Source of the DNA: Roseobacter sp.
Lineage (GTDB): Bacteria; Pseudomonadota; Alphaproteobacteria; Rhodobacterales; Rhodobacteraceae
Reading direction: 5' to 3'
Length of the DNA stretch: 41,517 bases
Assembly (NCBI RefSeq): GCF_024639605.1
Contig: NZ_JAHEHZ010000014.1
Location: 1 to 41,517, forward strand
This document shows positions 1 through 8,018 of the stretch, in pieces. The notes below the pieces were generated by a model, which was given only the letters and a program-made list of their open reading frames with translations, was not told the DNA's origin and did not search any database. The translations under genes were made by a program, and so were the position numbers. The first letter of the stretch is position 1, and every line of letters starts with the position of its first letter.

Positions 1-613
1 CGGAGCCCTCGCGCACGATGCAGCCCTCGACAACCTCGGAGCGTGCGCCGATGAAACAGTTGTCTTCGATGATCGTCGGGCCCGCCTGCATCGGCTCAAG
101 CACGCCCCCGATGCCCACGCCGCCTGACAGGTGCACGTTTTTGCCGATCTGCGCGCAGGATCCGACGGTGGCCCAGGTGTCAACCATCGTGCCCTCATCC
201 ACGTAGGCGCCGAGGTTCACAAAGGACGGCATCAGCACCACGCCAGGCGCAATATAAGCAGATTTGCGAACGACGCAGTTGGGCACGGCGCGAAAACCGG
301 CCTCTTTCCACTGCTCATCACCCCAGCCTTTGAACTTGCTGTCGACCTTGTCCCACCAGCCGCCGCCCTGCGGGCCGCCATCCTGCTGTGCCATGTCCTT
401 GATACGAAACCCCAGAAGTACCGCCTTTTTCGCCCACTGATTGACGTGCCATTCGCCACCGTCCCGGGGTTCAGCGACGCGCAAAGCGCCACCGTCCAGA
501 GCGGCAAGTGTGTCCTCAATGGCGTCACGGGTCTCACCGGTGGTTGCCGGTGTGATGCTGTCACGTGCCTCCCATGCGGCTTCGATTGCGGCTTCAAGCT
601 GTGCATTGGACAT
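1..613 (-). CDS. dapD: 2,3,4,5-tetrahydropyridine-2,6-dicarboxylate N-succinyltransferase (partial)
   Basis: DapD transfers a succinyl group from succinyl-CoA to tetrahydrodipicolinate in the succinylase branch of the cytoplasmic DAP/lysine pathway. Read on the minus strand from ATG 613-611, the protein begins [18 protein letters not shown]. It continues through the DapD N-terminal domain into the left-handed beta-helix region, with hexapeptide-like stretches such as [12 protein letters not shown] and [10 protein letters not shown]. The frame is open to the window edge, so the C-terminal part lies outside. A GGAG ribosome site sits about 6 nt before the ATG and a promoter candidate lies at 650-678. 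It is divergent from the LOG-family gene. Identification is confident from the sequence pattern. The gene is complete at its 5' end only. Confidence 0.93.
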   Translation of the reverse strand, partial: MSNAQLEAAIEAAWEARDSITPATTGETRDAIEDTLAALDGGALRVAEPRDGGEWHVNQWAKKAVLLGFRIKDMAQQDGGPQGGGWWDKVDSKFKGWGDEQWKEAGFRAVPNCVVRKSAYIAPGVVLMPSFVNLGAYVDEGTMVDTWATVGSCAQIGKNVHLSGGVGIGGVLEPMQAGPTIIEDNCFIGARSEVVEGCIVREGS

Positions 614-649
614 CGGCGTTCTCCGTAAAATCAAAATTCAGTTTTCGGG

Positions 650-678
650 CCTATACAAGGCCAGTCCGGGCGGCGCAA
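650..678 (-). promoter_or_regulatory. Candidate sigma-70 promoter of dapD
   Basis: On the minus strand a TTGCGC -35 box (678-673) is followed by a 17-bp spacer and a TATAGG -10 box (655-650). Transcription would start about 30 nt before the dapD ATG. Spacing is ideal and the TTG-type -35 suits alphaproteobacteria. No experimental support. Confidence 0.42.
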
Positions 679-781
679 TCGCGAGGTGTCGCAGCGGCAG
701 GCCCGGATGATCGCACACGGGCCATTGCATCCCGCAGCACAACGTGGCCCCTTACGCTGAACCCGTCTAACGGAGAGACAG

Positions 782-1630
782 ATGAACACACGCCGACAAA
801 CGCACCCGCTGCGGGATGCTCACACTGACCGCGCTGCCGCAAAGGTCGTGCCCGACACACCGCAGACCCGTGCCTCTGCCTACCGGCTCGCCTTTACCGA
901 CGATGATTTCATGTGCCGGGACGAATTGCGCCCGGTACGACTGCAGCTGGAACTGCTGAAGCCCGAGATGCTGCTTGATCAGCACGGTATCACCAGCACC
1001 ATCGTGCTCTTTGGCGGGGCGCGCATCCCGCGACCGGCGGAAAAAGACAAAGCGCGCACGAAAACACTCGCCGATCTGTCGCATTTTTATGGTGAGGCGC
1101 GGGAATTTTCCCGGCTCATGACGATCAAAAGCCAGGAAAGCATGGGCCGCGAAAATGTCATCGTCACCGGTGGCGGGCCCGGTGTGATGGAGGCCGGCAA
1201 CCATGGAGCGATGGATGCGGGCGGCCACTCCATCGGCCTGAATATCGTGCTGCCGCATGAACAGGCACCAAATGAATACGTGACGCCGGAGCTGTGTTTC
1301 AACTTCCACTACTTTGCGATCCGCAAAATGCATTTTCTGATGAGGGCGCGTGCGATCTGCGTATTTCCCGGCGGATTCGGGACCATGGACGAGCTTTTCG
1401 AGGCGCTGACCCTGATCCAGACCGGACGAATGCAGCGCGTGCCTGTGCTGCTTTTTGGTCAGTCCTTCTGGGAAAGTATTCTGAACTGGGACGCGCTTGC
1501 AGACGCGGGGACGATCTCCGAAGAAGACCTGGATCTTTTCCGTTTCGTCGAGAGTGCCGCAGACGCCATGCACCTTATTGAGAACTGGGACACGGCCCCT
1601 GCCCGCGACAAAATCCCCGGTCGCACCTGA
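782..1630 (+). CDS. LOG-family (TIGR00730-type) nucleotide phosphoribohydrolase
   Basis: A 282-aa cytoplasmic Rossmann-fold protein. Family members hydrolyse the N-glycosidic bond of (cytokinin) nucleoside 5'-monophosphates, or of purine nucleotides, releasing the base. The signature motifs are present: GGGPGVMEAGN at about residues 131-140 and PGGFGTMDE at 196-204. The latter carries the catalytic/binding residues of the lysine-decarboxylase-like fold. The first 70 residues are an extension typical of the longer bacterial members. The start at 782 is supported by a GGAGAG Shine-Dalgarno sequence at 772-777. The gene is convergent with the DsbA-like gene, and its stop lies inside a perfect hairpin (1623-1650). 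The physiological substrate cannot be told from sequence; older annotations as lysine decarboxylase are wrong for this family. Confidence 0.85.
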   Translation: MNTRRQTHPLRDAHTDRAAAKVVPDTPQTRASAYRLAFTDDDFMCRDELRPVRLQLELLKPEMLLDQHGITSTIVLFGGARIPRPAEKDKARTKTLADLSHFYGEAREFSRLMTIKSQESMGRENVIVTGGGPGVMEAGNHGAMDAGGHSIGLNIVLPHEQAPNEYVTPELCFNFHYFAIRKMHFLMRARAICVFPGGFGTMDELFEALTLIQTGRMQRVPVLLFGQSFWESILNWDALADAGTISEEDLDLFRFVESAADAMHLIENWDTAPARDKIPGRT

Positions 1631-1650
1631 ACCGGGCGCGGGTCAGGTGC
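1623..1650. terminator. Hairpin containing the stop codons of two convergent genes
   Basis: GCACCTGA (1623-1630) pairs perfectly with TCAGGTGC (1643-1650). The stem includes the TGA of the LOG gene and the TGA of the minus-strand DsbA-like gene. There is no U-tract on either side, so function as an intrinsic terminator is uncertain. Its position between convergent genes suggests bidirectional transcript ends. Confidence 0.45.
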
Positions 1651-2380
1651 AGACACGCGGGGCCGCGTCCTGCTCAAGGCGGATCAGCCTGCTGAGATCC
1701 GGTTGCCGCATCGCGCCGATCACGAGGGTGCGTCCGACCACCATGCCTGGCGTGCCGGGGATACCGAGCGCACGCCCGAGCCTGAGGCTCTCTTCCAGCA
1801 GCAGCGTTACCTGATCGCTCTGCACATCGCGCAGAAACTGTGCCTCTTTCAGGCCCAGCGTCTTTGCCATCAGCCGCAGGGCCGACGACCCGGGTGGCAG
1901 CGCCCGCTGCATTGTATAACGGTGCGCCTCTTCCTGCACACCCTGTTGCCCGGCCGCGACAACGGCACGTGCCGCCCGCACTGATGATGGTCCCAGCAGT
2001 GGCAGCGGATGCCAGACCAGCCGGATCCCCGCGCCGCTGTCGCGCAGAGTGAGAAGGCGACTTTCCAGGGTCCGGCAATTGGGGCAGTTTACATCGCTGA
2101 AAACCGCGACCGGCAGCGCCGCATCAGGGCCCGGGGGGTCACCGAACAGCGCCGCGCAGGGGTCGCCCGGCGGAATCGCTGCGGCAGACCGGTTGTCTTC
2201 ACCGAGACCTGCAAAAATATCAATACCGCCGGTAACAGCGCCCGACACAAGCCGGCGGAAGCCGGGAAATCCGTGGAGTGGCTGGAAATCGAAATCATCC
2301 GGCCATCGCCTGAGCACCGGCGGCAGAGCCAGCGCCGCAGCAACCAGAGTACCAAAGACCAGAAGGCCCCGGCGCTGCAT
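1643..2380 (-). CDS. DsbA-family thioredoxin-fold protein with CPNC motif
   Basis: A 245-aa protein with an N-terminal signal/anchor (RRGLLVFGTLVAAALALP), so the catalytic domain should be periplasmic. The redox motif is C99-P-N-C102. A cis-proline loop lies in GIPGTPGMVVG near residue 208, as in DsbA/DsbG-type thiol-disulfide oxidoreductases. It probably oxidises or isomerises disulfides in exported proteins. The partner is unknown and no DsbB-like gene is in the window. Its ATG overlaps the rlmN stop by one base (TAATG at 2382-2378). Translation is therefore probably coupled to rlmN although the two functions look unrelated. CPNC rather than CPHC suggests a redox potential different from classical DsbA; this is inference. 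Confidence 0.82.
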   Translation of the reverse strand: MQRRGLLVFGTLVAAALALPPVLRRWPDDFDFQPLHGFPGFRRLVSGAVTGGIDIFAGLGEDNRSAAAIPPGDPCAALFGDPPGPDAALPVAVFSDVNCPNCRTLESRLLTLRDSGAGIRLVWHPLPLLGPSSVRAARAVVAAGQQGVQEEAHRYTMQRALPPGSSALRLMAKTLGLKEAQFLRDVQSDQVTLLLEESLRLGRALGIPGTPGMVVGRTLVIGAMRQPDLSRLIRLEQDAAPRVCT

Positions 2381-3564
2381 TATTCGCCTGCCAGTCCCGC
2401 TTCGGCTTCGATCTGACGGCGGGATTTGCGGGCACGTTCGGTCGCCGACTTCAGCTGTCCGCAGGCGGCCATGATGTCCTCGCCGCGCGGTGTGCGAATG
2501 GGCGATGCGTAGCCCGCTTTGTAGATGATATCGGCAAAGGCGCGGATGCGGTTGTTCGACGAGCGCTTATAGGGCGCGCCGGGCCATTCATTGAACGGGA
2601 TCAGGTTGATTTTGGCCGGGATCCCGTCGATGAGTTTAATCAGCCGCCGCGCATCCTCGTCGCTGTCATTCACGCCCTGCAGCATCACGTATTCAAAGGT
2701 GATGCGCTCAGAGTTCGACACCTTGGGATAGGTACGAAGCGCGTCCAGCAGTTCCGCGATATTCCAGCGCTTATTGATCGGCACCAGGCGGTCGCGGACT
2801 TCGTCGGTGGTCGCATGAAAACTGATCGCGAGCTGGCAGCCGATCTCGGCGGCCGTCCGTGCAATCTCAGGCACCACACCTGAGGTCGAGAGCGTGATCC
2901 GCCGGCGGCTGAGCTGAATACCCTCGGGGTCCATCGCGATCTTCATCGCGTCGCGCACGTTCTCGAAATTATAGAGCGGCTCGCCCATGCCCATCAGAAC
3001 GATGTTGCTCAGGAGGCGCGTTTCATCTTTGGGCGCGCCGATCTCGGGCCATTCGTCCAGATCGTCGCGCGCCACCAGCACCTGGCCGATGATCTCGCCC
3101 GCCGTGAGGTTGCGCACCAGTTTTTGCGTGCCCGTATGGCAAAAGGAACAGGTCAGCGTGCAGCCGACCTGGCTTGATATGCACAGCGTACCGCGACCTT
3201 CCTCAGGGATATAGACAACTTCGACCTCATGCCCGCCGGCGATGCGCACAAGGTATTTCCGGGTGCCATCGGTGCTGACATTGCGGGTCACGACTTCCGG
3301 CACTTCGATGACGAATTTCTCTTTCATCTCAGCGCGATACGCCTTTGACAGATTGGTCATCGCATCGAAATCGCGCACCCCCCACTGATAAATCCACTGC
3401 CAGATCTGGCCCACCCGCATCTTTGCCTGTTTTTCAGCCGTGCCCGCCGCAATCAGCGCATCGCGCATTGCGTCGCGCGTCAGACCGACAAGATTGACGG
3501 GCCCGTCCGGCAGTTTGCGCGGAATGGTATGTACGTCCTGTGTGATCGGCGCATTGGCAGACAT
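2380..3564 (-). CDS. rlmN: 23S rRNA A2503 / tRNA A37 C2-methyltransferase
   Basis: A 394-aa radical-SAM enzyme that methylates C2 of adenine 2503 in 23S rRNA, and A37 in some tRNAs, using two SAM molecules and a methyl-cysteine intermediate. The [4Fe-4S] ligands are the CxxxCxxC in C135-TLT-C139-SF-C142. The glycine-rich SAM segment [14 protein letters not shown] follows. The C-terminal AACGQL carries the conserved cysteine that resolves the intermediate. Length matches the family. The start at 3564 has GGGGAG upstream. The downstream gene is coupled by a TAATG overlap. The gene's own 5' region is separated from ialB by the ialB terminator. High confidence. Confidence 0.96.
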   Translation of the reverse strand: MSANAPITQDVHTIPRKLPDGPVNLVGLTRDAMRDALIAAGTAEKQAKMRVGQIWQWIYQWGVRDFDAMTNLSKAYRAEMKEKFVIEVPEVVTRNVSTDGTRKYLVRIAGGHEVEVVYIPEEGRGTLCISSQVGCTLTCSFCHTGTQKLVRNLTAGEIIGQVLVARDDLDEWPEIGAPKDETRLLSNIVLMGMGEPLYNFENVRDAMKIAMDPEGIQLSRRRITLSTSGVVPEIARTAAEIGCQLAISFHATTDEVRDRLVPINKRWNIAELLDALRTYPKVSNSERITFEYVMLQGVNDSDEDARRLIKLIDGIPAKINLIPFNEWPGAPYKRSSNNRIRAFADIIYKAGYASPIRTPRGEDIMAACGQLKSATERARKSRRQIEAEAGLAGE

Positions 3565-3623
3565 GGAGCCGGCTCCCCGGTGGTTTGATGGATGCGCCTC
3601 TATATAGGTGTTTGTGCGCGGAT

Positions 3624-3666
3624 CAAAAGAAAAAGCCCGCGCATGGAATCATATCCGGCACGGGCT
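3624..3666 (-). terminator. Intrinsic terminator of the IalB-family gene
   Basis: On the minus strand AGCCCGTGC (3666-3658) pairs with GCGCGGGCT (3642-3634), with one mismatch across a 15-nt loop. A T-rich tail, TTTTCTTTT, follows (3633-3625). It lies just downstream of the ialB-like stop codon. Confidence 0.75.
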
Positions 3667-3688
3667 CTTTAAATATATACGGATCTGG

Positions 3689-4219
3689 TCAGCCGCTGCA
3701 GCGTTTCTCAGCATCCTCGACGGCGGCGGTGAACCCCAGCAAAGAGAAGGTGTCTTTGGTTGTGGTCCCACGGCTTGAGATACCGGTTACAACAGCATCA
3801 GCACCGCGCTTAAGGGCGCTGACAATCTTTTCATCATCCGAGGCACTGGGGGGCCATGCCCATTCGCCTTCGGTGAACATCGAGTATTCGGTACCTGAGA
3901 CATCGACCGTCACCTGGCTGCCTGCGCGGAACGGGTATCCTCCCGTAAACGACACCTGACCTGCGACATTTGCGCCGGGCTGGTAGGACACCATCAGCAG
4001 GATCTGACCACGGTTCGCAGCGACAACCCGCCCGTCGCGTGTATTGACGGTATCGGTCGGCACCGAAACGCTCCAGCACTCTTTGGGGTTTTCCTCGACG
4101 AACACGTTCCAGTCGGTTTTTGTTGCGACGCGGTTGCTGCTTTGCTCCTGAGCGGACGCAACACCCGCGATCAGCACCGCCGTCGCAGCTATACCCATAA
4201 AACCATTAGAAATTTGCAT
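3689..4219 (-). CDS. Invasion-associated locus B (IalB) family secreted protein
   Basis: A 176-aa protein with a clear Sec signal peptide (hydrophobic MGIAATAVLIAGVASA, cleavage near residue 23). The mature part contains W37 in KTDWNVFVEENPKECWSVS, GQILLMVSYQPG and FTGGYPFRAGSQVTV, the pattern of the IalB family (PF06776). Two cysteines remain in the mature part, one in KECW and one near the C-terminus (KRCSG), and they could form a disulfide. The family is abundant in alphaproteobacteria, and its role outside Bartonella is unknown. A strong GGAGG ribosome site lies 6-7 nt before the ATG. The gene is monocistronic, with its own terminator. I infer a periplasmic or outer-membrane-associated location. 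Confidence 0.85.
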   Translation of the reverse strand: MQISNGFMGIAATAVLIAGVASAQEQSSNRVATKTDWNVFVEENPKECWSVSVPTDTVNTRDGRVVAANRGQILLMVSYQPGANVAGQVSFTGGYPFRAGSQVTVDVSGTEYSMFTEGEWAWPPSASDDEKIVSALKRGADAVVTGISSRGTTTKDTFSLLGFTAAVEDAEKRCSG

Positions 4220-4396
4220 GTTTACAGCCTCCAGCCGTATTGAGCCTCATGTATCCTGCGGCCCTCTGGTGCGACCTTTTATTGTGCCGCTGCCTTGAAA
4301 GGCGCGCTATTCTTCCCGACAAGGATCACAATAACGCAAACTGAGCACCCGCTTAAAGCCCGATCAGCAGCTTTTCGCCAGAAAGTGAGTGAAATA

Positions 4397-5377
4397 ATGA
4401 CGCATCCTGTTCCCATGACCGAAATATGGCGCGGAGATTTCCTTGAAAGCTGGCATACCGGCCATGCGGTGATCTGTGATGCGGGCGGCGATATTGTACA
4501 GTCCTGGGGAGATCCTTCGCTGGTCGTACTGCCGCGCAGTTCGTCCAAAATGATCCAGGCCCTGCCGCTCATCACCTCGGGTGCCGCGGATAAAGCAGGC
4601 CTGAGCACGGAACAACTGGCGCTGGCCTGTGCCTCTCACACGGGCGCCGCGATCCACACCGACAGGGTGCAGAGATGGCTGGATACGCTTGGTCTTTCCG
4701 ATACTGCCCTGCGATGCGGGCCGCAGGAGCCTTCTGATCTGCCCGCACGCGACAGTCTGATCCGCGCGGATCAGACACCCTGCCGGTATCACAACAACTG
4801 CTCGGGCAAACATGCGGGCTTTCTGACCCTGGCGCAGCATCTGGGCGCGGGCCCCGAGTATGTCGAGACGGATCACCCGGTTCAAAAGGCAGCTCTGGAA
4901 GCGTTTGAGCGCGTGACCGGTGAGACCTCGCCCGGCTTTGCCATCGACGGGTGCTCGGCGCCCAACTTCGCTTCGACACTGCACGGCATGGCCCGTGCAA
5001 TGGCTCATTACGCGGCCAGCCCCGAAGGCAGTGCGGAGACGCGGTTGCATGAGGCAATGCGGCTGCATCCGGATCTTGTCGCCGGCGAGGGCAACGCCTG
5101 CACGCATCTGATGCGCGCCATGGACGGCCGGGTCGCGATCAAGACCGGGGCGGAGGGATATTACATTGCTATTATCCCCGGAAAAAAATTCGGTGTCGCG
5201 CTTAAGATTGTGGACGGAACGACCCGGGCGTCTGAATGCGCGATCGCGGCGATTCTGGTAAAGCTGGGCGTGTTAGAGCCTGATCATCCGGCCACGCGAC
5301 GCTATATGAACGCCCCCGTTCTGAACCGCGCGGGGGACCGGACGGGCTGGATCCGGCCGGCCGCTGCGATGGCCTGA
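4397..5377 (+). CDS. L-asparaginase II family protein
   Basis: A 326-aa protein of the asparaginase II family (PF06089; Rhizobium etli-type), which deamidates L-asparagine to aspartate and ammonia. It is unrelated to E. coli AnsA/AnsB. Recognisable segments are VLPRSSSKMIQALPLI (the S-S-K region), CSGKHAGFL, IDGCSAPNF and the C-terminal KTGAEGYYIAIIP. The frame is open back to 4295, but ATG 4397 gives the MTHPVPMTEIWRG start expected for the family. An internal ATG at 4415 is a possible alternative. The ribosome site is weak. The last codon abuts the convergent YciI-like gene with no intergenic base. Confidence 0.88.
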   Translation: MTHPVPMTEIWRGDFLESWHTGHAVICDAGGDIVQSWGDPSLVVLPRSSSKMIQALPLITSGAADKAGLSTEQLALACASHTGAAIHTDRVQRWLDTLGLSDTALRCGPQEPSDLPARDSLIRADQTPCRYHNNCSGKHAGFLTLAQHLGAGPEYVETDHPVQKAALEAFERVTGETSPGFAIDGCSAPNFASTLHGMARAMAHYAASPEGSAETRLHEAMRLHPDLVAGEGNACTHLMRAMDGRVAIKTGAEGYYIAIIPGKKFGVALKIVDGTTRASECAIAAILVKLGVLEPDHPATRRYMNAPVLNRAGDRTGWIRPAAAMA

Positions 5378-5692
5378 TCACATTTCGTGAATTTCGGCGA
5401 CCTCGACCGATCCGGAGCCGTCTTTCACCATCGGGCAATCGCCCGCCATCCTGACAGCAGCCTGAATGCTGTCTGCCATTACGACCGAATATCCTGAAAT
5501 CGGATTGGCACCGCCATCGTCTGACACGCCCGTGTTGCTGACGGTTTTTGACATGCCAACCGGATTGCCCGGATTGACGACTGCACTACCCATTCCTTCA
5601 AACCAGGTCCGCCAGTCCGACATGGTCTTTTCCATATCCGCATCATTTTCCGGGGGTTTTCCTCCGTGATAGGCAAAGATGAATTCCGGCAT
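5378..5692 (-). CDS. YciI/DGPF-domain family protein
   Basis: A 104-aa cytoplasmic protein with the PEFIFAYHGGKPP opening and the ferredoxin-like alpha/beta pattern of YCII-related proteins (PF03795). GYSVVMADSIQAAVRMAGDCPMV corresponds to the conserved C-terminal half. The biochemical role of this family is mostly unknown. Some members are small enzymes, and others are fused or paired with ECF sigma factors, none of which is seen here. A strong AGGAGGAA ribosome site precedes the ATG. It lies 58 nt after serB on the same strand, so co-transcription with serB is possible. It ends immediately next to the asparaginase stop. Confidence 0.75.
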   Translation of the reverse strand: MPEFIFAYHGGKPPENDADMEKTMSDWRTWFEGMGSAVVNPGNPVGMSKTVSNTGVSDDGGANPISGYSVVMADSIQAAVRMAGDCPMVKDGSGSVEVAEIHEM

Positions 5693-5750
5693 GCGCGCTT
5701 CCTCCTGATGTTGCCTGCAAGGAGTATAGCACAGTCCGCGAAGCCGGATT

Positions 5751-6629
5751 TCACCCGGTTACGAAATCATCACGGCCATATCCCTGAAGATAGAGAAGTG
5801 CGGTGAGATCACCGTGGTTGATCCGCAGATCGCATTCGGCGGCCACGACAGGCTTGGCGTGCAGCGCCACACCCGACCCTGCAAGCTCCAGCATACCCAG
5901 ATCATTGGCCCCGTCGCCCACGGCGATCACATCATCCGGGGTCAGACCAAGCCGTCCGGTTATCTCGTGCAGCGCATCGACCTTGGCCTGTTTTCCCAGG
6001 ATCGGCGCGCCGACCTCGCCGGTCAGGTGACCATCGGCAGCAAGGAGTGTGTTTGCCCGGTTTTCATTGAATCCGAGTGCCGCCGCCACCGCGCTGGTGA
6101 ACGCGGTGAACCCGCCTGAGACCAAAGCTGCATGCCCGCCATGGTGTTTCATCGTCGCAACAAGCGCCGCGCCGCCCGGCATGAATGTTATCCGGTCCTC
6201 AAGAACGCGCGCAATCACCGTTTCAGGTAACCCTTTGAGCAGGCCGACGCGCTCGCGCAGTGCCTCTTCAAAATCAAGCTCGCCGTTCATGGCGCGCGCG
6301 GTGATGTCTTTCACGCGCTCGCCGACGCCGGCTTCATCGGCAAGCTCATCGATACATTCCTGCCGGATCATCGTGCTGTCCATATCCGCGAGCAGCATCT
6401 TTTTACGACGTTTCACTGTCGTCTGAATGGCCAGGTCGACGCGCATTTTCTGAAGGTCTTCCCAGACATCCCAGCGATTCGCAGGCATCTGCGGCACAGC
6501 GAATTCAGCGGCCTCATCCGGTGCGAGCCAGATCGCATCGCCACCACCCCAGGCATTGCGCAGTGCCTCGACCAAAGCGGGCCCGAGCGTTTGCGCTCCC
6601 GCGGCGCCGATCAGCGTGACAGTGTACAT
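5751..6629 (-). CDS. serB: Phosphoserine phosphatase
   Basis: A 292-aa HAD-superfamily enzyme for the last step of serine synthesis, phosphoserine to serine. The HAD motif I DMDST carries D82 (nucleophile) and D84. Motif II is the Ser in LVSGGF, motif III the Lys in GKQAKVDAL, and motif IV is [10 protein letters not shown]. The N-terminal 75 residues form the ACT-like regulatory part found in proteobacterial SerB. The frame is open to 6755, but ATG 6629 (MYTVTLIG) is the sensible start, and GGAA-type ribosome-site candidates lie in front. It is divergent from serC-serA across a 157-bp control region, so the whole phosphorylated serine pathway is in one locus. Confidence 0.95.
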   Translation of the reverse strand: MYTVTLIGAAGAQTLGPALVEALRNAWGGGDAIWLAPDEAAEFAVPQMPANRWDVWEDLQKMRVDLAIQTTVKRRKKMLLADMDSTMIRQECIDELADEAGVGERVKDITARAMNGELDFEEALRERVGLLKGLPETVIARVLEDRITFMPGGAALVATMKHHGGHAALVSGGFTAFTSAVAAALGFNENRANTLLAADGHLTGEVGAPILGKQAKVDALHEITGRLGLTPDDVIAVGDGANDLGMLELAGSGVALHAKPVVAAECDLRINHGDLTALLYLQGYGRDDFVTG

Positions 6630-6657
6630 CCGTTGGTTTCCGTTCCGCCTGATGAAT

Positions 6658-6700
6658 GTCGCAAAAAAGCGACCGAGCGGCGTTCTAGACCGCTTTTTGC
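6658..6700. repeat. Nested inverted repeats between divergent serB and serC
   Basis: GCAAAAAAGCG (6661-6671) is inversely repeated as CGCTTTTTGC (6691-6700), with a one-base bulge. Inside, AGCGG (6676-6680) pairs with CCGCT (6690-6694) and is followed by T5, giving a terminator-like form on the plus strand. GTCGC (6658-6662) also pairs with GCGAC (6669-6673) around A6. On both strands the stem carries A/T tracts, so it could end or attenuate transcription in either direction, or bind a dimeric regulator. Confidence 0.5.
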
Positions 6701-6705
6701 GATTG

Positions 6706-6762
6706 CGCCAGTGCCCGCAGCCGCATACACCCTGGCGTGGGACACCCTTCCCCAACGAAGGG
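6706..6762 (+). ncRNA. Candidate serC leader RNA motif (cis-regulatory)
   Basis: Two hairpins lie directly upstream of the serC ribosome site. CGCCAG (6706-6711) pairs with CTGGCG (6732-6737), and CCCTTC (6745-6750) pairs with GAAGGG (6757-6762) around a six-base loop. The GGAAGGA Shine-Dalgarno sequence (6772-6778) follows after 9 nt. A conserved serC RNA motif of unknown ligand, located upstream of serC in alphaproteobacteria, is known from comparative genomics. Position and the two-stem layout fit, but I could not compare it with the published consensus. Confidence 0.5.
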
Positions 6763-6786
6763 CGCTTATCTGGAAGGATAGCATTT

Positions 6787-7968
6787 ATGGCTACTCAACA
6801 CACGGTGCCTGCGGGCGCCGCTCAAAAACCATCCGTGCGACCGGCTAATCCACGGTTTTCCTCCGGCCCCTGTGCCAAACCCCCCGTATTCGATCTGAAT
6901 AAACTCTCCGGCGCGCCGCTAGGGCGGTCGCATCGTGCGGCCCCGGGTAAGGCGAAGCTGCAGGCCGCAATCGAGACCACGCGCGACGTTCTGGGCGTGC
7001 CGGCGGATTACAAAATCGGGATTGTGCCGGCCTCTGACACCGGCGCCTTTGAAATGGCGATGTGGTCACTGCTGGGCGAACGTCACGTTGAAATGGTCGC
7101 CTGGGAAAGCTTTGGCGCGGGCTGGGTCACAGATGTCGCCAAACAGCTGAAAATCGAGCACACGGCGCATACTGCGGACTATGGCGAGATCGTCGATATG
7201 GCTGCGCTGAATTATGACCACGACGTCTGCTTTACCTGGAACGGCACGACCTCGGGCGTGCGCCTGCCTTCGGGCGATGTGATTCCGGAAGACCGCAAAG
7301 GGCTCACCCTGTGTGATGCAACCTCGGCGGCCTTTGCAATGGATCTGCCCTGGGACAAACTCGATGTGACGACATTCTCCTGGCAGAAAGTGCTCGGTGG
7401 TGAAGCGGCGCACGGGATGCTGATCCTGAGCCCGCGCGCGGTGGAACGGCTGGAAAGTTACACGCCGCCATGGCCCCTGCCCAAGATTTTCCGTCTGACG
7501 AAAGGTGGCAGGCTTATCGACGGGATCTTTACCGGTGCCACGATCAACACGCCGTCAATGCTCTGTGTCGAAGACTATCTTCTGGCGCTCGACTGGGCTA
7601 AATCAGTGGGTGGTCTTAAGGGGCTGATTGCGCGGGCAGATGCCAATACGGCGGCCATTTCCGCCTTTGCAGAGACGCATGACTGGATCGGTTTCCTCGC
7701 CCGTGATCCTGCAACACGCTCCAATACTTCCGTGTGTTTGAAATTCACCGACGACCGGATCGCGGACGGCGCGGGCTTTGCGAAAGCGGTGGCTGCACGG
7801 CTTGCGGAGGAGGACGTGGCCCTAGATATCGGCGCCTATCGCGACGCACCTGCAGGTCTGCGGATATGGTGCGGTGGCACGGTCGAAACCGCGGATATTG
7901 AGGCTATGCTGCCCTGGCTCTCATGGGCGTTTGAGACCGAAATCGCGGCACAGATGGCGCAGGCGTAA
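6787..7968 (+). CDS. serC: Phosphoserine aminotransferase
   Basis: A 393-aa PLP enzyme converting 3-phosphohydroxypyruvate plus glutamate to phosphoserine plus 2-oxoglutarate. It is of the alphaproteobacterial SerC subtype (TIGR01365-like). The opening [13 protein letters not shown] is typical, and the PLP-lysine lies in [15 protein letters not shown]. The frame is open upstream to 6556, but ATG 6787 is chosen because a GGAAGGA ribosome site sits 8 nt before it and because homologous proteins begin here. Serine-cluster context (serB divergent, serA 50 nt downstream) agrees. It is probably controlled through the structured leader at 6706-6762 and possibly the inverted repeats at 6658-6700. Confidence 0.95.
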   Translation: MATQHTVPAGAAQKPSVRPANPRFSSGPCAKPPVFDLNKLSGAPLGRSHRAAPGKAKLQAAIETTRDVLGVPADYKIGIVPASDTGAFEMAMWSLLGERHVEMVAWESFGAGWVTDVAKQLKIEHTAHTADYGEIVDMAALNYDHDVCFTWNGTTSGVRLPSGDVIPEDRKGLTLCDATSAAFAMDLPWDKLDVTTFSWQKVLGGEAAHGMLILSPRAVERLESYTPPWPLPKIFRLTKGGRLIDGIFTGATINTPSMLCVEDYLLALDWAKSVGGLKGLIARADANTAAISAFAETHDWIGFLARDPATRSNTSVCLKFTDDRIADGAGFAKAVAARLAEEDVALDIGAYRDAPAGLRIWCGGTVETADIEAMLPWLSWAFETEIAAQMAQA

Positions 7969-8018
7969 CCGCCCGCCTCTTTCCCCTATCACAGAAAACA
8001 CAGATAACGGAGTCCGTC

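Noticed and set aside
767-1573. 268-aa minus-strand frame opposite the LOG-family gene
   Set aside because: Shadow frame; the plus strand has both LOG motifs and a ribosome site.
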